Shown one piece after another: positions 36,497 through 46,715 of a DNA stretch of 64,000 nt. The DNA is taken from NCBI RefSeq assembly GCF_015040615.1, contig NZ_CP060402.1, positions 2,294,001 to 2,358,000 on the forward strand. Reading direction: 5' to 3'. The position numbers and the translations under genes are program-made. This DNA comes from Microbacterium sp. YJN-G. Its GTDB lineage: Bacteria > Actinomycetota > Actinomycetes > Actinomycetales > Microbacteriaceae. Below the pieces are notes generated by a model. That model had not been told where the DNA came from. It worked only from the letters and a program-made list of their open reading frames with translations, and searched no databases. Position 1 is the stretch's first letter, and every line of letters starts with the position of its first letter.

Positions 36497-37705
36497 ATGA
36501 CCAAGGGCACACGAACGGACGCCCTCGACCCGATCATCGAGGCTCTCGGCCAGGTGCTGAGTGCACCCGTGACGATCACGTCCGACATCGCCGGCGCGCT
36601 TTCGGGGTTTGAGCACGCGCACTGCCTCGATCCGCAGATTCAGCCCGCCTTCACCGCCGCCGCCCTGCGCGGGTTCGTCGAAGCGATGCCGGCACAGGTC
36701 ATCCATGAGATCGAAGAGCCCCTGGGCATGGCGGTGGCCGTCGCTCGGTGGGACGACCGCCTGCTCCTCATCGGCCCGTACACCCACGCACAGATGTACC
36801 CAGGCACCGCCGAAGAGGTGATGAGCCGGCTCGCCATCCCGACCGCCTACCTGGCGCTCTACAAGCTGTACCGCACCCGGTACGCGATCGTCGATGCGGA
36901 ATACGTTCACCGCAGCGCCGCAGCCCTGCTGCGTGCAGCCGGCGGCGAAGACGCGCTCGGCGCTCTGCAGCACGTGAAGGCCGAGAGCGGAACGATCACG
37001 CCCGGCCACGGAGACGCGCCCCAGTCGGGGTCGTTCGCGGTGATCGAGGAGCGATATCGCCACGAACAGGACTTCATTGATGCCGTCGCCGATGGGGCGA
37101 CGGACCGCGCACTGGCCGCGCTGCAGGGGCTGTCAGGGATGCCGCGGATCAGCGGCTACCTCACCACGCCGTTCCTCGGCGCGACGATCCTCCGCATCAT
37201 GGCACGAGTCTCTGCGCAGAAGGGTGGCCTCCCGCCGGTGACGATCGATGCGATCTCGCAGGAGTATGCCCAGCGGCTGCATCGAGTGGGCCACACTTCC
37301 GACCCCCGCCAGGTGGTGGGGTTCACCTCGCAGATGGTCACCGATTTCTGCGAGGCAGTGCGGCGCCACCGCCAGCGAGGCTATCCCCCGCTCGTGCGGC
37401 GGGTGACCGACGAGATCGATCTCCACCTGAGTGACCACCCGTCGACCGCCGAGCTCGCCGAGCGCCTGGGGGTGTCGACCTCGACACTCGCGCGACGCTT
37501 CAAGGAAGCGACCGGCACCACCCTCGCCGGGTACGTCGCCCAGCGGCGGGCCGAGCGGGCGGCACGGCTGCTCGCCACGACCACGCGGAGCGTACGCGAC
37601 ATCGCGATGTTCGTCGGCTACGACGACGCGAACTACTTCGTCAAGGTGTTCCGCGCCGAGTACGGCATGACGCCGACCGCCTATCGCGATCTGCACGCGA
37701 GATGA
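36497..37705 (+). CDS. AraC family transcriptional regulator
   Basis: 402 residues from ATG 36497 (AAAGAG upstream); the much longer open frame to 34976 is the shadow of the GH2 gene. The C-terminal 100 residues hold two HTH motifs: TAELAERLGVSTSTLARRFK and SVRDIAMFVGYDDANYFVKV, followed by the FRAEYGMTPTAYRD box. The N-terminal part (about 20-230) looks like a PocR-type sensory domain (GPYTHAQMYPGTAEEVMSRL). It is divergent from the GH2 gene and convergent with the GPH symporter, so it most likely activates both in response to the sugar. Confidence 0.88.
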   Translation: MTKGTRTDALDPIIEALGQVLSAPVTITSDIAGALSGFEHAHCLDPQIQPAFTAAALRGFVEAMPAQVIHEIEEPLGMAVAVARWDDRLLLIGPYTHAQMYPGTAEEVMSRLAIPTAYLALYKLYRTRYAIVDAEYVHRSAAALLRAAGGEDALGALQHVKAESGTITPGHGDAPQSGSFAVIEERYRHEQDFIDAVADGATDRALAALQGLSGMPRISGYLTTPFLGATILRIMARVSAQKGGLPPVTIDAISQEYAQRLHRVGHTSDPRQVVGFTSQMVTDFCEAVRRHRQRGYPPLVRRVTDEIDLHLSDHPSTAELAERLGVSTSTLARRFKEATGTTLAGYVAQRRAERAARLLATTTRSVRDIAMFVGYDDANYFVKVFRAEYGMTPTAYRDLHAR

Positions 37706-37729
37706 CCGAGGCGGACCGAGCCTCCGTCC

Positions 37730-39226
37730 TCAAACGATCACCTCAGCCGGAGCATCCACCTGCAGTTCGGCCTTGCGGCTCGCGACCCGCTTCTGCACCT
37801 CGATCATCTCAACGCGGTCGAGCTTGTACCCGTGCATCGCGATCAGCGTGCAGATCCACCCCAGGATCGGCAGGCCGAAGAACAGCAGCATCGTCATGTA
37901 CAGGATCTCAGGCGTCGGGCTGTCGGTCGGCTGCGGCATGACCACGCTGAATCCGATCAGCGCGACCGCACCGAGCGCCAGCGTCGATCCGAGGGACGAG
38001 ATGATCTGGTCCACGACGTTGTATGTGGCCGTCACCGTGGCGGGCAGGAACTTGCCCGAGCGGTCGAGTTCGTAGTCGATGATGTCGGCGCGCATTGCAC
38101 CCGACGCGACAGTGACGATCATCGTTGCCCCGTTGAGCAGCAGGTAGAAAAGGAAGAACGCGATCGCAAGCGGCAGGCTGCCGAGCACCGAGCGCATGTC
38201 GACCAGCAGGCAGAATGCAGCGAGCGCGACGGCCAGGATCAGGCAGATCCACGTCCAGGTCACCGTCGCCGCCTTCGAGCCACGCTTGCCGATGAAGCGC
38301 GCTCCGAAGATCGCGAACACGATGCCCGGCAGGATGGCAATGAGGCTGAGGACGGTGCCCAGCTGCATGTTGCCCAGCAGAATGCCCCACATCAGAGTGC
38401 CGATGACGGCCTGCGAACGCACCGACTGGGCGAGCTTGTCGGATGCCCCGCTGATCAAGTAGCGCTGGAACGATCCGTTGTGCGCGAGCACGTTCCACAT
38501 GTCGCGCACCGTGACCGCGGCCTTCTCACGCGTGACGTCGATGTGCGCGAAGCTCTCGGGCCTGTCGACCCGAGACACTCCGATGCAGGCCAGAATCTGA
38601 AACACGAACGAGCAGGCCACGAAGGTGAGCGCCGTCTCACTGAGCATCCCCACGGTGAACTCGTTGCCGTGGCGCGGCAGGAACACCACCGTCGAGAGGA
38701 TCGAGAACCCTGCCGGCACGAGGTACGCGAAGACGGTAGACCACACCTGCACGGTCGGACGCTGCCGAGGGTCGTTCGTTAGGACCGGGCCCGTCATCTG
38801 TCCGGCGATGTCGTTCATCGACGACCCGACGATGTAGACGGCGAACAGAGCGACGAAGAACCAGACACCGAGGCCGGCGTCGGAACCCCACACGAACAGC
38901 ATGAGGATCGCGAACGAGCGGATGACCCACCCCGCGAGCATGAAGAAACGCATCTTGCCGAACGGGAATCGCGCCTTCTCGATGATGAGTGCAAGCAGCG
39001 GATCGATGACGCCGTCGAACACGCGTGTCACGGTCAGGATGATCCCGGCGACCGCGACCGCGATGCCGTAGCCGGCGTTCTGCAGATAGCTCATCAGGCC
39101 GACCAGAACAAAGAAGATCATCGACGAGCCGTTGTTCAGCTGGGAGAACGCGATCTCCCAGGTGCGCGCACGTCGGTACGCCACGCCGTCGACTTCGCTG
39201 GCTGTCAGCTTCGGGTTACGCGCCAT
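37730..39226 (-). CDS. GPH family sugar symporter (MFS_2)
   Basis: 498 residues, about 12 membrane segments, of the glycoside-pentoside-hexuronide:cation symporter family. FSQLNNGSSMIFFVLVGLMS near the N-terminus, VTRVFDGVIDPLLALIIEKA (the conserved R-x-x-D of TM2-TM3) and MRADIIDYE in the second half are family hallmarks. ATG 39226 has GGAG ten bases upstream; the GTG at 39235 abuts that site and is less likely. Ends 24 bp from the AraC gene. Imports the glycoside cut by the GH2 enzyme, powered by Na+ or H+; substrate inferred from context. Confidence 0.88.
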   Translation of the reverse strand: MARNPKLTASEVDGVAYRRARTWEIAFSQLNNGSSMIFFVLVGLMSYLQNAGYGIAVAVAGIILTVTRVFDGVIDPLLALIIEKARFPFGKMRFFMLAGWVIRSFAILMLFVWGSDAGLGVWFFVALFAVYIVGSSMNDIAGQMTGPVLTNDPRQRPTVQVWSTVFAYLVPAGFSILSTVVFLPRHGNEFTVGMLSETALTFVACSFVFQILACIGVSRVDRPESFAHIDVTREKAAVTVRDMWNVLAHNGSFQRYLISGASDKLAQSVRSQAVIGTLMWGILLGNMQLGTVLSLIAILPGIVFAIFGARFIGKRGSKAATVTWTWICLILAVALAAFCLLVDMRSVLGSLPLAIAFFLFYLLLNGATMIVTVASGAMRADIIDYELDRSGKFLPATVTATYNVVDQIISSLGSTLALGAVALIGFSVVMPQPTDSPTPEILYMTMLLFFGLPILGWICTLIAMHGYKLDRVEMIEVQKRVASRKAELQVDAPAEVIV

Positions 39227-39358
39227 CGCGTTCACACTCCTTCGGGGATAGTCTCACAGCCGAACAGGGGAGTCGATGCCATCCCTGTGCCTGAGACGAC
39301 GGCAATCGTAGGCAGGTCAATGACGGATCAACTAGAAGCGAACCGTCACCAACAGCAA

Positions 39359-40357
39359 CTAATCGGCACTGATGCTCGGAACTTTGAGTAGCTCTGAATT
39401 CCGCATCGTCTCGTCTGCCGCATCGAGCGTTGTCGTGATCGCTATCGAGTCGGCGTGTGTGTGCCAGGCGTGCTCGAGTCGTGCACCCGCGATGGCTTCA
39501 GTCACCGCCTTGAGCATCGGACCGTAGCCGTTGCCGACGCGCGGATGCTCGACGAGCTCCGGCGATCCGAAGATCCGCTCGACGCCCCCTGCATGGACCC
39601 GGGCCCTGGTCCCCGCCCAGAACATGGGATCGAGAGTGATCCATCCCCGCTCGCCGCTGACCGTCGCACTGAGATCGAGGAAGCGCACGCCCGACCACGC
39701 GAGATGCGCGAAGGCCTCGGCAAACTCGAACGTGGCGTGCCCCTCGATATCGACGCCGTCCTCGAAGGCGCCGGCCGCCATGAGCGAGAGCGGATCGCCG
39801 AGGAACCAGTGGGCGAGTGTGACCGGATAGATGCCGCGGTCACGCAGAATGCTGCCACCTTGGGCCGGTGAGAGAACCCGTTCCCGCGGCTGAAACGGTG
39901 TGCCGAAACTTGCGCGAACGCTCGTGATCTCACCCAGGAGACCGTCGCGGATTCGATCGAGCACCTCGACGTGGAGCGGGTTGAACCTCATCCACATTGC
40001 CTCCATGGCGAATCGTCCCGCTCGCGCCGCCTCGGCGTACACCCGCCGCGCGTCGGCCGCGCTGGTGGTGACCGGCTTCTCGATCAGGACGTGCTTGCCC
40101 GCCTGGAGCGCCTCGATCGCGATCTCCGCGTGCGTGTGAGCGGGGGTCGCGATGTAGACGACCTCGACGTCTGCACGCGCGAAGAGTTCGTCGAGCGTCG
40201 CGGTGGCGAAGGGAATGCCGTACCGCCCCGCGAAGCCGTGCGCGCGGTCTGTCGACCTGCCCCATACGGCGGTCACGGTCGCGTCCGACGAGGACACGAG
40301 ATCGCTCACCACTCGATCCGAGATGTCTCCCGTGCCGATGATTCCCCACCCGAGCAT
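39359..40357 (-). CDS. Gfo/Idh/MocA family dehydrogenase, LacI-operator controlled
   Basis: 332 residues. GWGIIGTGDISDRVVSDLV is the NAD(P) loop, GKHVLIEKPVTTSAADARRV carries the EKP motif and GGSILRDRGIYPVTLAHWFL the substrate-side signature. ATG 40357 has GAGGGGAG upstream. A LacI-type palindrome (40377-40386 core) stands 20 bp before the start, as before the glucuronide genes, so it belongs to that regulon. It probably oxidises a sugar or glycoside from that pathway; it is only 23-27% the usual evidence level for a named substrate, so none is given. Confidence 0.87.
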   Translation of the reverse strand: MLGWGIIGTGDISDRVVSDLVSSSDATVTAVWGRSTDRAHGFAGRYGIPFATATLDELFARADVEVVYIATPAHTHAEIAIEALQAGKHVLIEKPVTTSAADARRVYAEAARAGRFAMEAMWMRFNPLHVEVLDRIRDGLLGEITSVRASFGTPFQPRERVLSPAQGGSILRDRGIYPVTLAHWFLGDPLSLMAAGAFEDGVDIEGHATFEFAEAFAHLAWSGVRFLDLSATVSGERGWITLDPMFWAGTRARVHAGGVERIFGSPELVEHPRVGNGYGPMLKAVTEAIAGARLEHAWHTHADSIAITTTLDAADETMRNSELLKVPSISAD

Positions 40358-40373
40358 CCTTGCTCCCCTCGAT

Positions 40374-40389
40374 TGGCAACCGGTTGTTA
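40374..40389. promoter_or_regulatory. LacI-type operator before the Gfo/Idh/MocA gene
   Basis: TGGCAACCGGTTGTTA with a perfect CAACCGGTTG core; one of the set related to GGCAACCGATTGCC. Confidence 0.6.
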
Positions 40390-40601
40390 CGAGCGACCAT
40401 ACGTGATCTGCTGGACGGGCGCCACCCCAGCGCACCGACCAAGGAGCGCCGGATGAGCCGACACCGAAGAGAGATCCCCCGCGTGATCGTGCCGGGGCGC
40501 ACGACACTCATCACCCGCTCCGGGCCACGCTGCTGCCTGGCCCCACTCCCACCGAGCTCTTCGACGCGAGTGGGGGTCGAATCGAATAACTGCACCCCAG
40601 C

Positions 40602-41636
40602 TCAGGAGCGTTGCAGCGGCCCCGTGCTGCCGCGGACGATCAGCCGCGTCTCCAAGAGGCTTCCGTCGTCGGGCGCAACGTCGGGGCTGAGCTGGCCGAG
40701 GACATTCTCGACAGCCCGCTCCCCCGCGCGCTCGAGCTGGGCTTGCACGGTGGTCAGGGCGGGCACAATCAGCTCGCTGCCGAAGATGTCATCGAATCCC
40801 GCGATACTGAGCTGTCCCGGTACGTCAATGCCCGCACCGGCCGCGGCCTGCATGAGGCCGATGGCCATGAGGTCATTGAACGCGATGACCGCGGTCGCCC
40901 GGGAAGCCATCACTCGACGGATGGCTTCGCGGCCACCTTCGATCGTCGGCCCATGGGGGCCGATCTCGACGATCCCGACACCGAGCCGCTCGGCCGCGTC
41001 GAGCATCGCCTCGAAGCGACGGCGACTGATCCACGACGTATCCGGACCTGCAAGGTAGACGATCGACGAATGCCCCAGGCTGACAATGTGGTCCATCAGG
41101 GCATTCACGCCAGTCTCCACATCGGGAAGGACCTCGGCGACATCATCCACGTGGCGGTTGATGAGGACCACCGGCTTACGCGCAGCGAGCTGGGCGATCT
41201 TGTGGTCGTCCAAGCGGGTGGTCGCGAGAATGATTCCATCGACGCTCGGAAGCAGGCGAGAGATGGCCTGCGCCTCCGCTTCGCCGGATTCTTGCGATTC
41301 CGCGATCACGAGGGTGTATCCCGCTTCCGAGGCCGCACGTTCCGCGCCGCGCACGATCCCGAACACCACGGGATTGGTGATATCGGCGACAAGCAGCCCG
41401 AGGGTATGGCTGCGCCCAGTCGGTAGCGCTCGCGCCATCGGATTGAACTGGAAGTCCAACTGCGAGGCTGCCGCACGTATCTTGGCCTCCGTGCTCTCAC
41501 TGACCCTCCCCGGTTTGCTGAGGGCCCGAGACACGGTCGAGGGGTTCACCCCCGCGAGCTCGGCGATGTCATAGATCGTCGCGGCACCACCACGTCGCTT
41601 GATGCGTGCGGAAAGCTCGGGGGGCAGCTCCTCCAC
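40602..41636 (-). CDS. LacI family transcriptional repressor
   Basis: 344 residues from GTG 41636 (AGGAG six bases upstream; GTG 41642 is too close to that site). N-terminal HTH: TIYDIAELAGVNPSTVSRAL followed by the hinge FQFNPMARAL; the rest is a periplasmic-binding-type sensor (LGLLVADITNPVVFGIVRGA). It is the last gene of the uidA-manD-gntK transcript, so it would be made with its targets. The palindromes GGCAAYCGRTTGCC before this operon, the Gfo gene, the ABC operon and uxaC are likely its sites. Inducer probably glucuronate or a derivative (inference). Confidence 0.92.
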   Translation of the reverse strand: MEELPPELSARIKRRGGAATIYDIAELAGVNPSTVSRALSKPGRVSESTEAKIRAAASQLDFQFNPMARALPTGRSHTLGLLVADITNPVVFGIVRGAERAASEAGYTLVIAESQESGEAEAQAISRLLPSVDGIILATTRLDDHKIAQLAARKPVVLINRHVDDVAEVLPDVETGVNALMDHIVSLGHSSIVYLAGPDTSWISRRRFEAMLDAAERLGVGIVEIGPHGPTIEGGREAIRRVMASRATAVIAFNDLMAIGLMQAAAGAGIDVPGQLSIAGFDDIFGSELIVPALTTVQAQLERAGERAVENVLGQLSPDVAPDDGSLLETRLIVRGSTGPLQRS

Positions 41637-41655
41637 TGTCACTCCTGTCGTCGAA

Positions 41656-42189
41656 TCAGGCGCGCTGATGCGCTAACAGCCATTCTTGTGCAGTCTTCAC
41701 GATGTCATCGATCGACCGGCCGACGTCGATGCTCACACCATGCTCCTCGGACCCCAGCGGTTCGAGCGCGTCGAACTGCGACCGAAGCAGCTGTGGAGGC
41801 ATGAAGTGCCCGACACGGTCGCCGGCGCGCGCTGCGAGCAGCTCGAAGGATCCCGTGAGGTGGACGAACACCACCGAATCCCCTGCCTGCCGGAGCATGT
41901 CGCGATAGACGCGCCTCAAGGCCGAGCACGCGACCACCGGCCGATCCTTTCCGGCGAGCACATCCCGTACTGCAGCCAGCCACGGTCGTCGGTCATCGTC
42001 GTCCAGCGGGATGCCCGAGGCCATCTTCTCCACATTCGCCGCAGGATGCAGCTTGTCTGCATCGACGAACGGGAGTCCGAGCCTCGTGGCGAGCGCCGCG
42101 GAAACGGTTGACTTGCCGCAGGCTGAGACGCCCATGACGACGATGCGAGGGCGGATGGAGGCATCCACCCGCCCCTCGTGAATCACCAT
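41656..42189 (-). CDS. gntK: gluconokinase
   Basis: 177 residues, like E. coli GntK (175). Walker A is GVSACGKST (20-28); FVDADKLHPAANVEKMASG is the gluconokinase substrate region and CSALRRVYRD the conserved following motif. It phosphorylates D-gluconate to 6-phosphogluconate with ATP. The start ATG 42189 lies eight bases after the manD stop, inside the operon. In this setting it may handle an aldonate made by the dehydrogenases nearby; it does not replace 2-keto-3-deoxygluconate kinase, a different family. Confidence 0.93.
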   Translation of the reverse strand: MVIHEGRVDASIRPRIVVMGVSACGKSTVSAALATRLGLPFVDADKLHPAANVEKMASGIPLDDDDRRPWLAAVRDVLAGKDRPVVACSALRRVYRDMLRQAGDSVVFVHLTGSFELLAARAGDRVGHFMPPQLLRSQFDALEPLGSEEHGVSIDVGRSIDDIVKTAQEWLLAHQRA

Positions 42190-42196
42190 GCGCGGG

Positions 42197-43435
42197 TCAC
42201 CAGTCGTGGACGGTGCCGTCGGCGAGGCGGTTGTAGGGCAGGTAGGCCTGCTCGTACGGGTACTTCCCTGCCTCGTCGACGTTGAGCTCGACACCGAGGC
42301 CCGGTTTGTCACCGGGGTGCAGCAGACCGTCGTTCCATGTGAAGGACTGCTCGAAGACCTGGTCGGTCTTCTGCCCGTGCTTCATGTACTCCTGGATGCC
42401 GAAGTTGTGGATGGAAAGGCCCAGGTGCATCGCGGCGGCCATGCCGACCGGTGAGATGTCGGTGGGTCCGTGCATGCCCGACTTGATCTGGTACATCGCC
42501 GCGTAGTCGAGGGTCTTCTTGAGCGGTGAGATGCCGCCCATGTGGGTGACCGCGCCGCGGACGTAGTCGATGAGCTGGTCGCGGATGATGTCCTTGAAGT
42601 CCCACGCCGTGTTGAAGATCTCGCCGATCGCGAGCGGCGTCGTGGTGTGCTGGCGCACCAGACGCAGGGCCTCCTGGTTCTCGGCCGGGGTGCAGTCCTC
42701 GAGCCAGAACAGGTCGTACGGCTCCAGCGACTTGCCGAGCTTCGCGGCCTGGATCGGGGTCATGCGGTGGTGGCCGTCGTGCAGCAGCGGGATCTCGGGA
42801 CCGAACTCGTTGCGGACCGCCTCGAACACGCCCGGCAGGTGACGCAGGTACGCGCGGGTGTCCCAGTCCTCCTGCACCGGCTTCGCGCCGCGGCGGGCCG
42901 GCTCGTGGTCGTACCGGGCCTCGCCGCCACCGGTGTCGGACGACTGCGACGCGATGCCGTAGATCGCCTTCAGCCCCGGAACACCGGTCTGGATGCGGAT
43001 CGCCTTGTACCCCTGCTCCAGATGCGACCGCACACTGTCGAACAGCTCAGGCAGCTCCTTGCCCGACGCGTGACCATACGCCAGCAGCCCGGTACGCGAC
43101 GCGCCGCCGAGGAGCTGGTACACCGGCATCCCGGCGGCCTTGCCCTTGATGTCCCACAGCGCCATGTCGACCGCAGCCGACGCGGCCATGGTGACGGGTC
43201 CGCGGCGCCAGTACGCCGAGCGGTACAGGAACTGCCAGGTGTCCTCGATCTTCGACGCGTCGCTTCCGATCAGCAACGGCACCACGTGCTCGGTGAGGTA
43301 GGCCACGACGGCGAGTTCGCGCCCGTTGAGGGTCGCGTCGCCGAGACCGGTGTGGCCCTCGTCGGTCGTCAGCTTCAACGTGACGAAGTTGCGGTCGGGG
43401 CTGGTCACGATGACCTCAGCCTTTTCGATGATCAT
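42197..43435 (-). CDS. manD: D-mannonate dehydratase, enolase superfamily (ManD/RspA)
   Basis: 412 residues. N-terminal capping domain (residues 1-120) and TIM barrel with metal ligands in [17 protein letters not shown] and LAIGEIF. The Lys/Arg-containing insert [20 protein letters not shown] is typical of the ManD group, which dehydrates D-mannonate to 2-keto-3-deoxy-D-gluconate, and of the related RspA proteins; some members use gluconate. Next to uidA, uxaC and a fructuronate reductase the mannonate role is strongly favoured. ATG 43435 has AAGGAAG upstream; 20 bp after uidA. Confidence 0.93.
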   Translation of the reverse strand: MIIEKAEVIVTSPDRNFVTLKLTTDEGHTGLGDATLNGRELAVVAYLTEHVVPLLIGSDASKIEDTWQFLYRSAYWRRGPVTMAASAAVDMALWDIKGKAAGMPVYQLLGGASRTGLLAYGHASGKELPELFDSVRSHLEQGYKAIRIQTGVPGLKAIYGIASQSSDTGGGEARYDHEPARRGAKPVQEDWDTRAYLRHLPGVFEAVRNEFGPEIPLLHDGHHRMTPIQAAKLGKSLEPYDLFWLEDCTPAENQEALRLVRQHTTTPLAIGEIFNTAWDFKDIIRDQLIDYVRGAVTHMGGISPLKKTLDYAAMYQIKSGMHGPTDISPVGMAAAMHLGLSIHNFGIQEYMKHGQKTDQVFEQSFTWNDGLLHPGDKPGLGVELNVDEAGKYPYEQAYLPYNRLADGTVHDW

Positions 43436-43455
43436 GAGTTCTTCCTTTGGTGATG

Positions 43456-45249
43456 TCAGAATTCGGCGCCGGGCTTGCGACCATTCAATCCGCGCCACCG
43501 GCGGCGCAGCGCGAATGCTGCCGACTTGGGCCGGCGGTCGCGCGTGAAGATGCCCTTCTTGTTGCCGCCGACACGGTGCAGTCCGTTTGTCGTGGCGAAG
43601 TCAGAGAAGTTCCACACCTGCTCTCCCACGAACTGCGGAAAGCGGTCGAACACGCGGTGGTACATCTCGAGAAAGTCGACCTGATATTCCTCAGTCCATA
43701 CCTGGTCCCAGACCGAGTGCAGGCCTGGCATCGTGTCTGCGCCGTACTCTGTCATCATGATCGGCTTGCCGGTGCGGTCGATCCATCCCTGGATGTCGCC
43801 CTGAAGGTACATCTCTGCGGTCGTCAGGTCACCGGCGTTGATGTACCAGCCGTAATAGCGGTTCATGCTGACTACGTCGAACAGATCGATGATCTGGTCG
43901 TTCTGGAAGGTGGCGAACATCACGAGAGAGTACGTCAGTGGTCGCGTGGGATCGAGCTCGCGGGCGAGCTTCACAAGCGGCTCGAAATACTCGCGGGCGC
44001 CGTCCTCGTTGGACGCCGGCTCGTTGGCGATGCACCACATCACGACCGAAGGGTGGTTCTTGTCTCGTCCGATGAGCTCGCGGATGTGCTGAGCGTGCGC
44101 GGCGTGGGTCGCCGCGCCGGCGTACTGCTCCGAGAACGTGGGGAACGGCGGGGTGCCGCTCAGGCCGCCGACAACTCCCATGTTGAGTCCGACCGCGGCG
44201 GTCTCGTCGATGACGACGATGCCATGCCTGTCGGCAAAATCCAGGACGTCTTCGGCGTAGGGGTAGTGCGACGTCCGGAACGAGTTCGCTCCGCTCCACT
44301 CCATGAGCTGGAAATCGTGGACCATGTAGGCGTTGTCGTGCCCCTTGCCACGGACGGCGGTGTCTTCGTGCTTGCCATAGCCGGTGAAGTAGAACGGCTC
44401 GCCGTTGATGAGGAACTCGTGCCCGCGGACCTCGACAGTCCGCACGCCGACCGACACGGGATACGAGTCGACGACGACGTCGGCGACGAGAGCTTCGACC
44501 TCGAGCTCATACAGATAGGGAGCTCCCGGCTTCCACAGGACGACATCGGAGATTTCGAGCGAGCCTTCGGCGCCACTGCCCTCCGCAACGACGGCTCCCG
44601 ATGCGTCGCGCAGCCGCACCCGGACCTCGGCGTCACCGACGAGTACGACGCGATAGTCGACGACACCGGTTGCCCCCGTGAACGTCGTCACCACCGTGAC
44701 GTCCTCGACCCGCGTCTCGGGCACGGAGTAGAGCCAGACGGATCGTGCGAGCCCCGCGTAATTGTAGAAGTCGTGGAAGTACACCTGCGTGCGCTTCCCG
44801 GTGAGACCGACCTCGATCTTTCCCGGAGGAATCGTCTCGTTCGACAGGTCGCCGCTCACCGCCACCGTGAGGCGGAAGGCGCCCCCGGCCGCGACGTTGT
44901 CGGTGATGTCGATGTCGAACGGCGTGTACCCGCCTACGTGCTCCCCGACCAGGGCCCTGTCGACATAGACGCGGGCAGCGTGGGTGGCGGCGTCGAAGCG
45001 AAGGAGGATGCGCTCCCCCGACCAGCCGCGCGGGACGCGCACCTCTCGCTGGTAGTAGACCCATCCCACGTGGTCGCGGATCTCCGCGTCGGTGAAGAGG
45101 TCGTTGTAGCTTGCCGGCACTGCCGCCTCAAGAGGCGTGTCGAGCCGCGCCTTCCAGGGCTGGTCGTTCAGCCTCGAATCGAGTCCGAATCTCCAAACGC
45201 CGTCGAGGTTGACCATTTCGCGGGTGGGAGTGGGAGTGGGCTTCAGCAT
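43456..45249 (-). CDS. uidA: beta-glucuronidase (GH2)
   Basis: 597 residues (E. coli 603). Sugar-binding, Ig-like and TIM-barrel domains in order. Acid/base E410 in WCIANEPAS, nucleophile E501 in MMTEYGADT, and N563-K565 in GGNKKGIF, the NxKG pair that binds the glucuronate carboxylate and separates true GUS from other GH2 enzymes; these are offset by a constant three from E. coli E413/E504/N566/K568. No signal peptide, so glucuronides are imported first. ATG 45249 has GGAAGG upstream. First gene of a transcript with manD, gntK and lacI, preceded by its own promoter and LacI-type site. Confidence 0.97.
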   Translation of the reverse strand: MLKPTPTPTREMVNLDGVWRFGLDSRLNDQPWKARLDTPLEAAVPASYNDLFTDAEIRDHVGWVYYQREVRVPRGWSGERILLRFDAATHAARVYVDRALVGEHVGGYTPFDIDITDNVAAGGAFRLTVAVSGDLSNETIPPGKIEVGLTGKRTQVYFHDFYNYAGLARSVWLYSVPETRVEDVTVVTTFTGATGVVDYRVVLVGDAEVRVRLRDASGAVVAEGSGAEGSLEISDVVLWKPGAPYLYELEVEALVADVVVDSYPVSVGVRTVEVRGHEFLINGEPFYFTGYGKHEDTAVRGKGHDNAYMVHDFQLMEWSGANSFRTSHYPYAEDVLDFADRHGIVVIDETAAVGLNMGVVGGLSGTPPFPTFSEQYAGAATHAAHAQHIRELIGRDKNHPSVVMWCIANEPASNEDGAREYFEPLVKLARELDPTRPLTYSLVMFATFQNDQIIDLFDVVSMNRYYGWYINAGDLTTAEMYLQGDIQGWIDRTGKPIMMTEYGADTMPGLHSVWDQVWTEEYQVDFLEMYHRVFDRFPQFVGEQVWNFSDFATTNGLHRVGGNKKGIFTRDRRPKSAAFALRRRWRGLNGRKPGAEF

Positions 45250-45276
45250 CGAGGGCCTTCCTGCGCGCTTCTCTGC

Positions 45277-45305
45277 GATGTACGCATCAAGTGAATCATT
45301 TTCAA
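45277..45305 (-). promoter_or_regulatory. candidate uidA promoter
   Basis: Minus-strand TTGAAA (45305-45300), 17-bp spacer, TACATC (45282-45277); 28 bp before the uidA start. Overlaps the last codons of the MFS gene. Confidence 0.5.
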
Positions 45306-46711
45306 GCGCGATTGGCAACCGATTGCCGTGCCGGAACTGCTCGCACCTTGGCGACGATGATGACTCCACCCGCGACAGCGAGCGCCGCCGCCGTGAGATA
45401 GAGGATCGTGAAGTTCTGCGCACCGCCTCCGACTGTCAGAAGCAGCGGGGCGGCGATCGGTGAGAGCACTCCAGGGATCTTCTGCGAGAACATCGTGATC
45501 GCCATGTACCGGCCAGCTTGGGTTTCGCGCTCCGGAAGGACGTCGAGCACCACCGCCTGGCCGACGGCCGAGAAGGCGGCGATCCCGACGGAGCTGAGGA
45601 GCACGCCCACGACGATCGACGCAAGGTCGTACGAGAAGGCCGACACTGTCGAACCCGCGCCGAAGAGAAGCACTCCGACGAGAATGATCGGCTTGCGTCT
45701 CCCGATCCGATCGCTGAGCCATCCCCCGCCGATCGAGCCGATGAGCGCGGTACCGATGCTGAGCGCCGAGACGAGGGCCTGCACGCCTGCGACGTCGGGA
45801 ACCGGCATCGACAGACGCTGGGCGATGAAGAACACCGTGAAGCCCGTCGTCAGACTGAGTCCGAGGAAGAACACGAAACGCCCGAGCCAATTCCACGCGA
45901 AATCGGGGACGTCCCGCGGGCGGAACAGATAGCTGCGCAGGAGGGCACCGACTGTCAACCGTGATTCGAGGTGCATCTCGCGCGAGTCAGATTCTGGCGC
46001 GAACATCACGAAGAGACCGATGAGCACGAGCGCTATCGCCGCGGGGACCGCGAAGACCAATTCGATACTGTCGCGCAGCGGGCCGACGGCGATGATGCCG
46101 ATCACGGGGGCGATCTGCATCGTCAGGCCGGTGAGGCCCGAGACACTGCCGCGCTGACTGGCGGGAAGCCGATCCGCCTGCCAGTTGCCGACCGATCCCG
46201 CCGCCGTCCCCCAACCCGCAGTGCAGAGCACCCAGCCGATCGTCAGCCACAGCAGATCTGGGCCGAGCGCCATCACCGGGACGGACACGACCCCGAGCAG
46301 CAGTCCGATCACCGTGAAGGGGCGCCTCCTGCCCCAGCGTGTACGCGTCCTGTCGCTCAGGACTCCGGTGAGCGGGGCGAGTACGAGACTCGCCGCCGAA
46401 CCGATGCCGAGGATGAGTCCGAGAAGGTCGGCCCGGCCCGGCGCGAGCTGGTCGAGTCGGACCGTCAGCGAGTACGCCATCGGCACGATGAGCGCCATCC
46501 CCCCGCCGAACGTCGCTGCCACCAGCAGGACGATCTGTCCGCGTGACACGCGTGCCAGCTCTTCCGACAGCGAGGCGGCGCCCGCTCGCGGCGCCCCCGC
46601 GTGCACGGGCTCCGGGGCTTCGTGGGGCCACGTCGTCACTGAGTCGACGGGGTCGCCATCGGTCCTCTCCACGAGAACCTCGGACTCGCCATCGGGTTCG
46701 ACCGACTCCAT
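45302..46711 (-). CDS. MFS transporter in the glucuronide operon
   Basis: 469 residues. A long acidic N-terminus of about 60 residues precedes 12 membrane segments; LTGVLSDRTRTRWGRRRPF is the family's loop after TM2, of the type found in sugar:cation symporters and the sucrose-type transporters. ATG 46711 is four bases after the ABC ATPase stop, so translation is coupled. It should import or export glycosides or aglycones alongside the Opp-type ABC system; which, cannot be told. Its last codons contain the operator for uidA. Confidence 0.85.
   Translation of the reverse strand: MESVEPDGESEVLVERTDGDPVDSVTTWPHEAPEPVHAGAPRAGAASLSEELARVSRGQIVLLVAATFGGGMALIVPMAYSLTVRLDQLAPGRADLLGLILGIGSAASLVLAPLTGVLSDRTRTRWGRRRPFTVIGLLLGVVSVPVMALGPDLLWLTIGWVLCTAGWGTAAGSVGNWQADRLPASQRGSVSGLTGLTMQIAPVIGIIAVGPLRDSIELVFAVPAAIALVLIGLFVMFAPESDSREMHLESRLTVGALLRSYLFRPRDVPDFAWNWLGRFVFFLGLSLTTGFTVFFIAQRLSMPVPDVAGVQALVSALSIGTALIGSIGGGWLSDRIGRRKPIILVGVLLFGAGSTVSAFSYDLASIVVGVLLSSVGIAAFSAVGQAVVLDVLPERETQAGRYMAITMFSQKIPGVLSPIAAPLLLTVGGGAQNFTILYLTAAALAVAGGVIIVAKVRAVPARQSVANRA
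45314..45327. promoter_or_regulatory. LacI-type operator upstream of uidA, inside the MFS gene end
   Basis: GGCAACCGATTGCC, near-perfect palindrome, eight bp upstream of the candidate -35. It encodes part of the MFS C-terminus (SVAN), so one stretch serves both purposes. Confidence 0.75.
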
Positions 46712-46715
46712 CCGC

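Noticed and set aside
40558..40601. tRNA-like TTCGATTCGA stretch and weak hairpin after lacI
   Set aside because: No cloverleaf, anticodon stem or acceptor pairing could be formed; the stem is short and imperfect.
41656..42189. Reading the small kinase as 2-keto-3-deoxygluconate kinase to complete the pathway
   Set aside because: The Walker A P-loop fold and length are those of GntK; KDG kinases are PfkB-type proteins.
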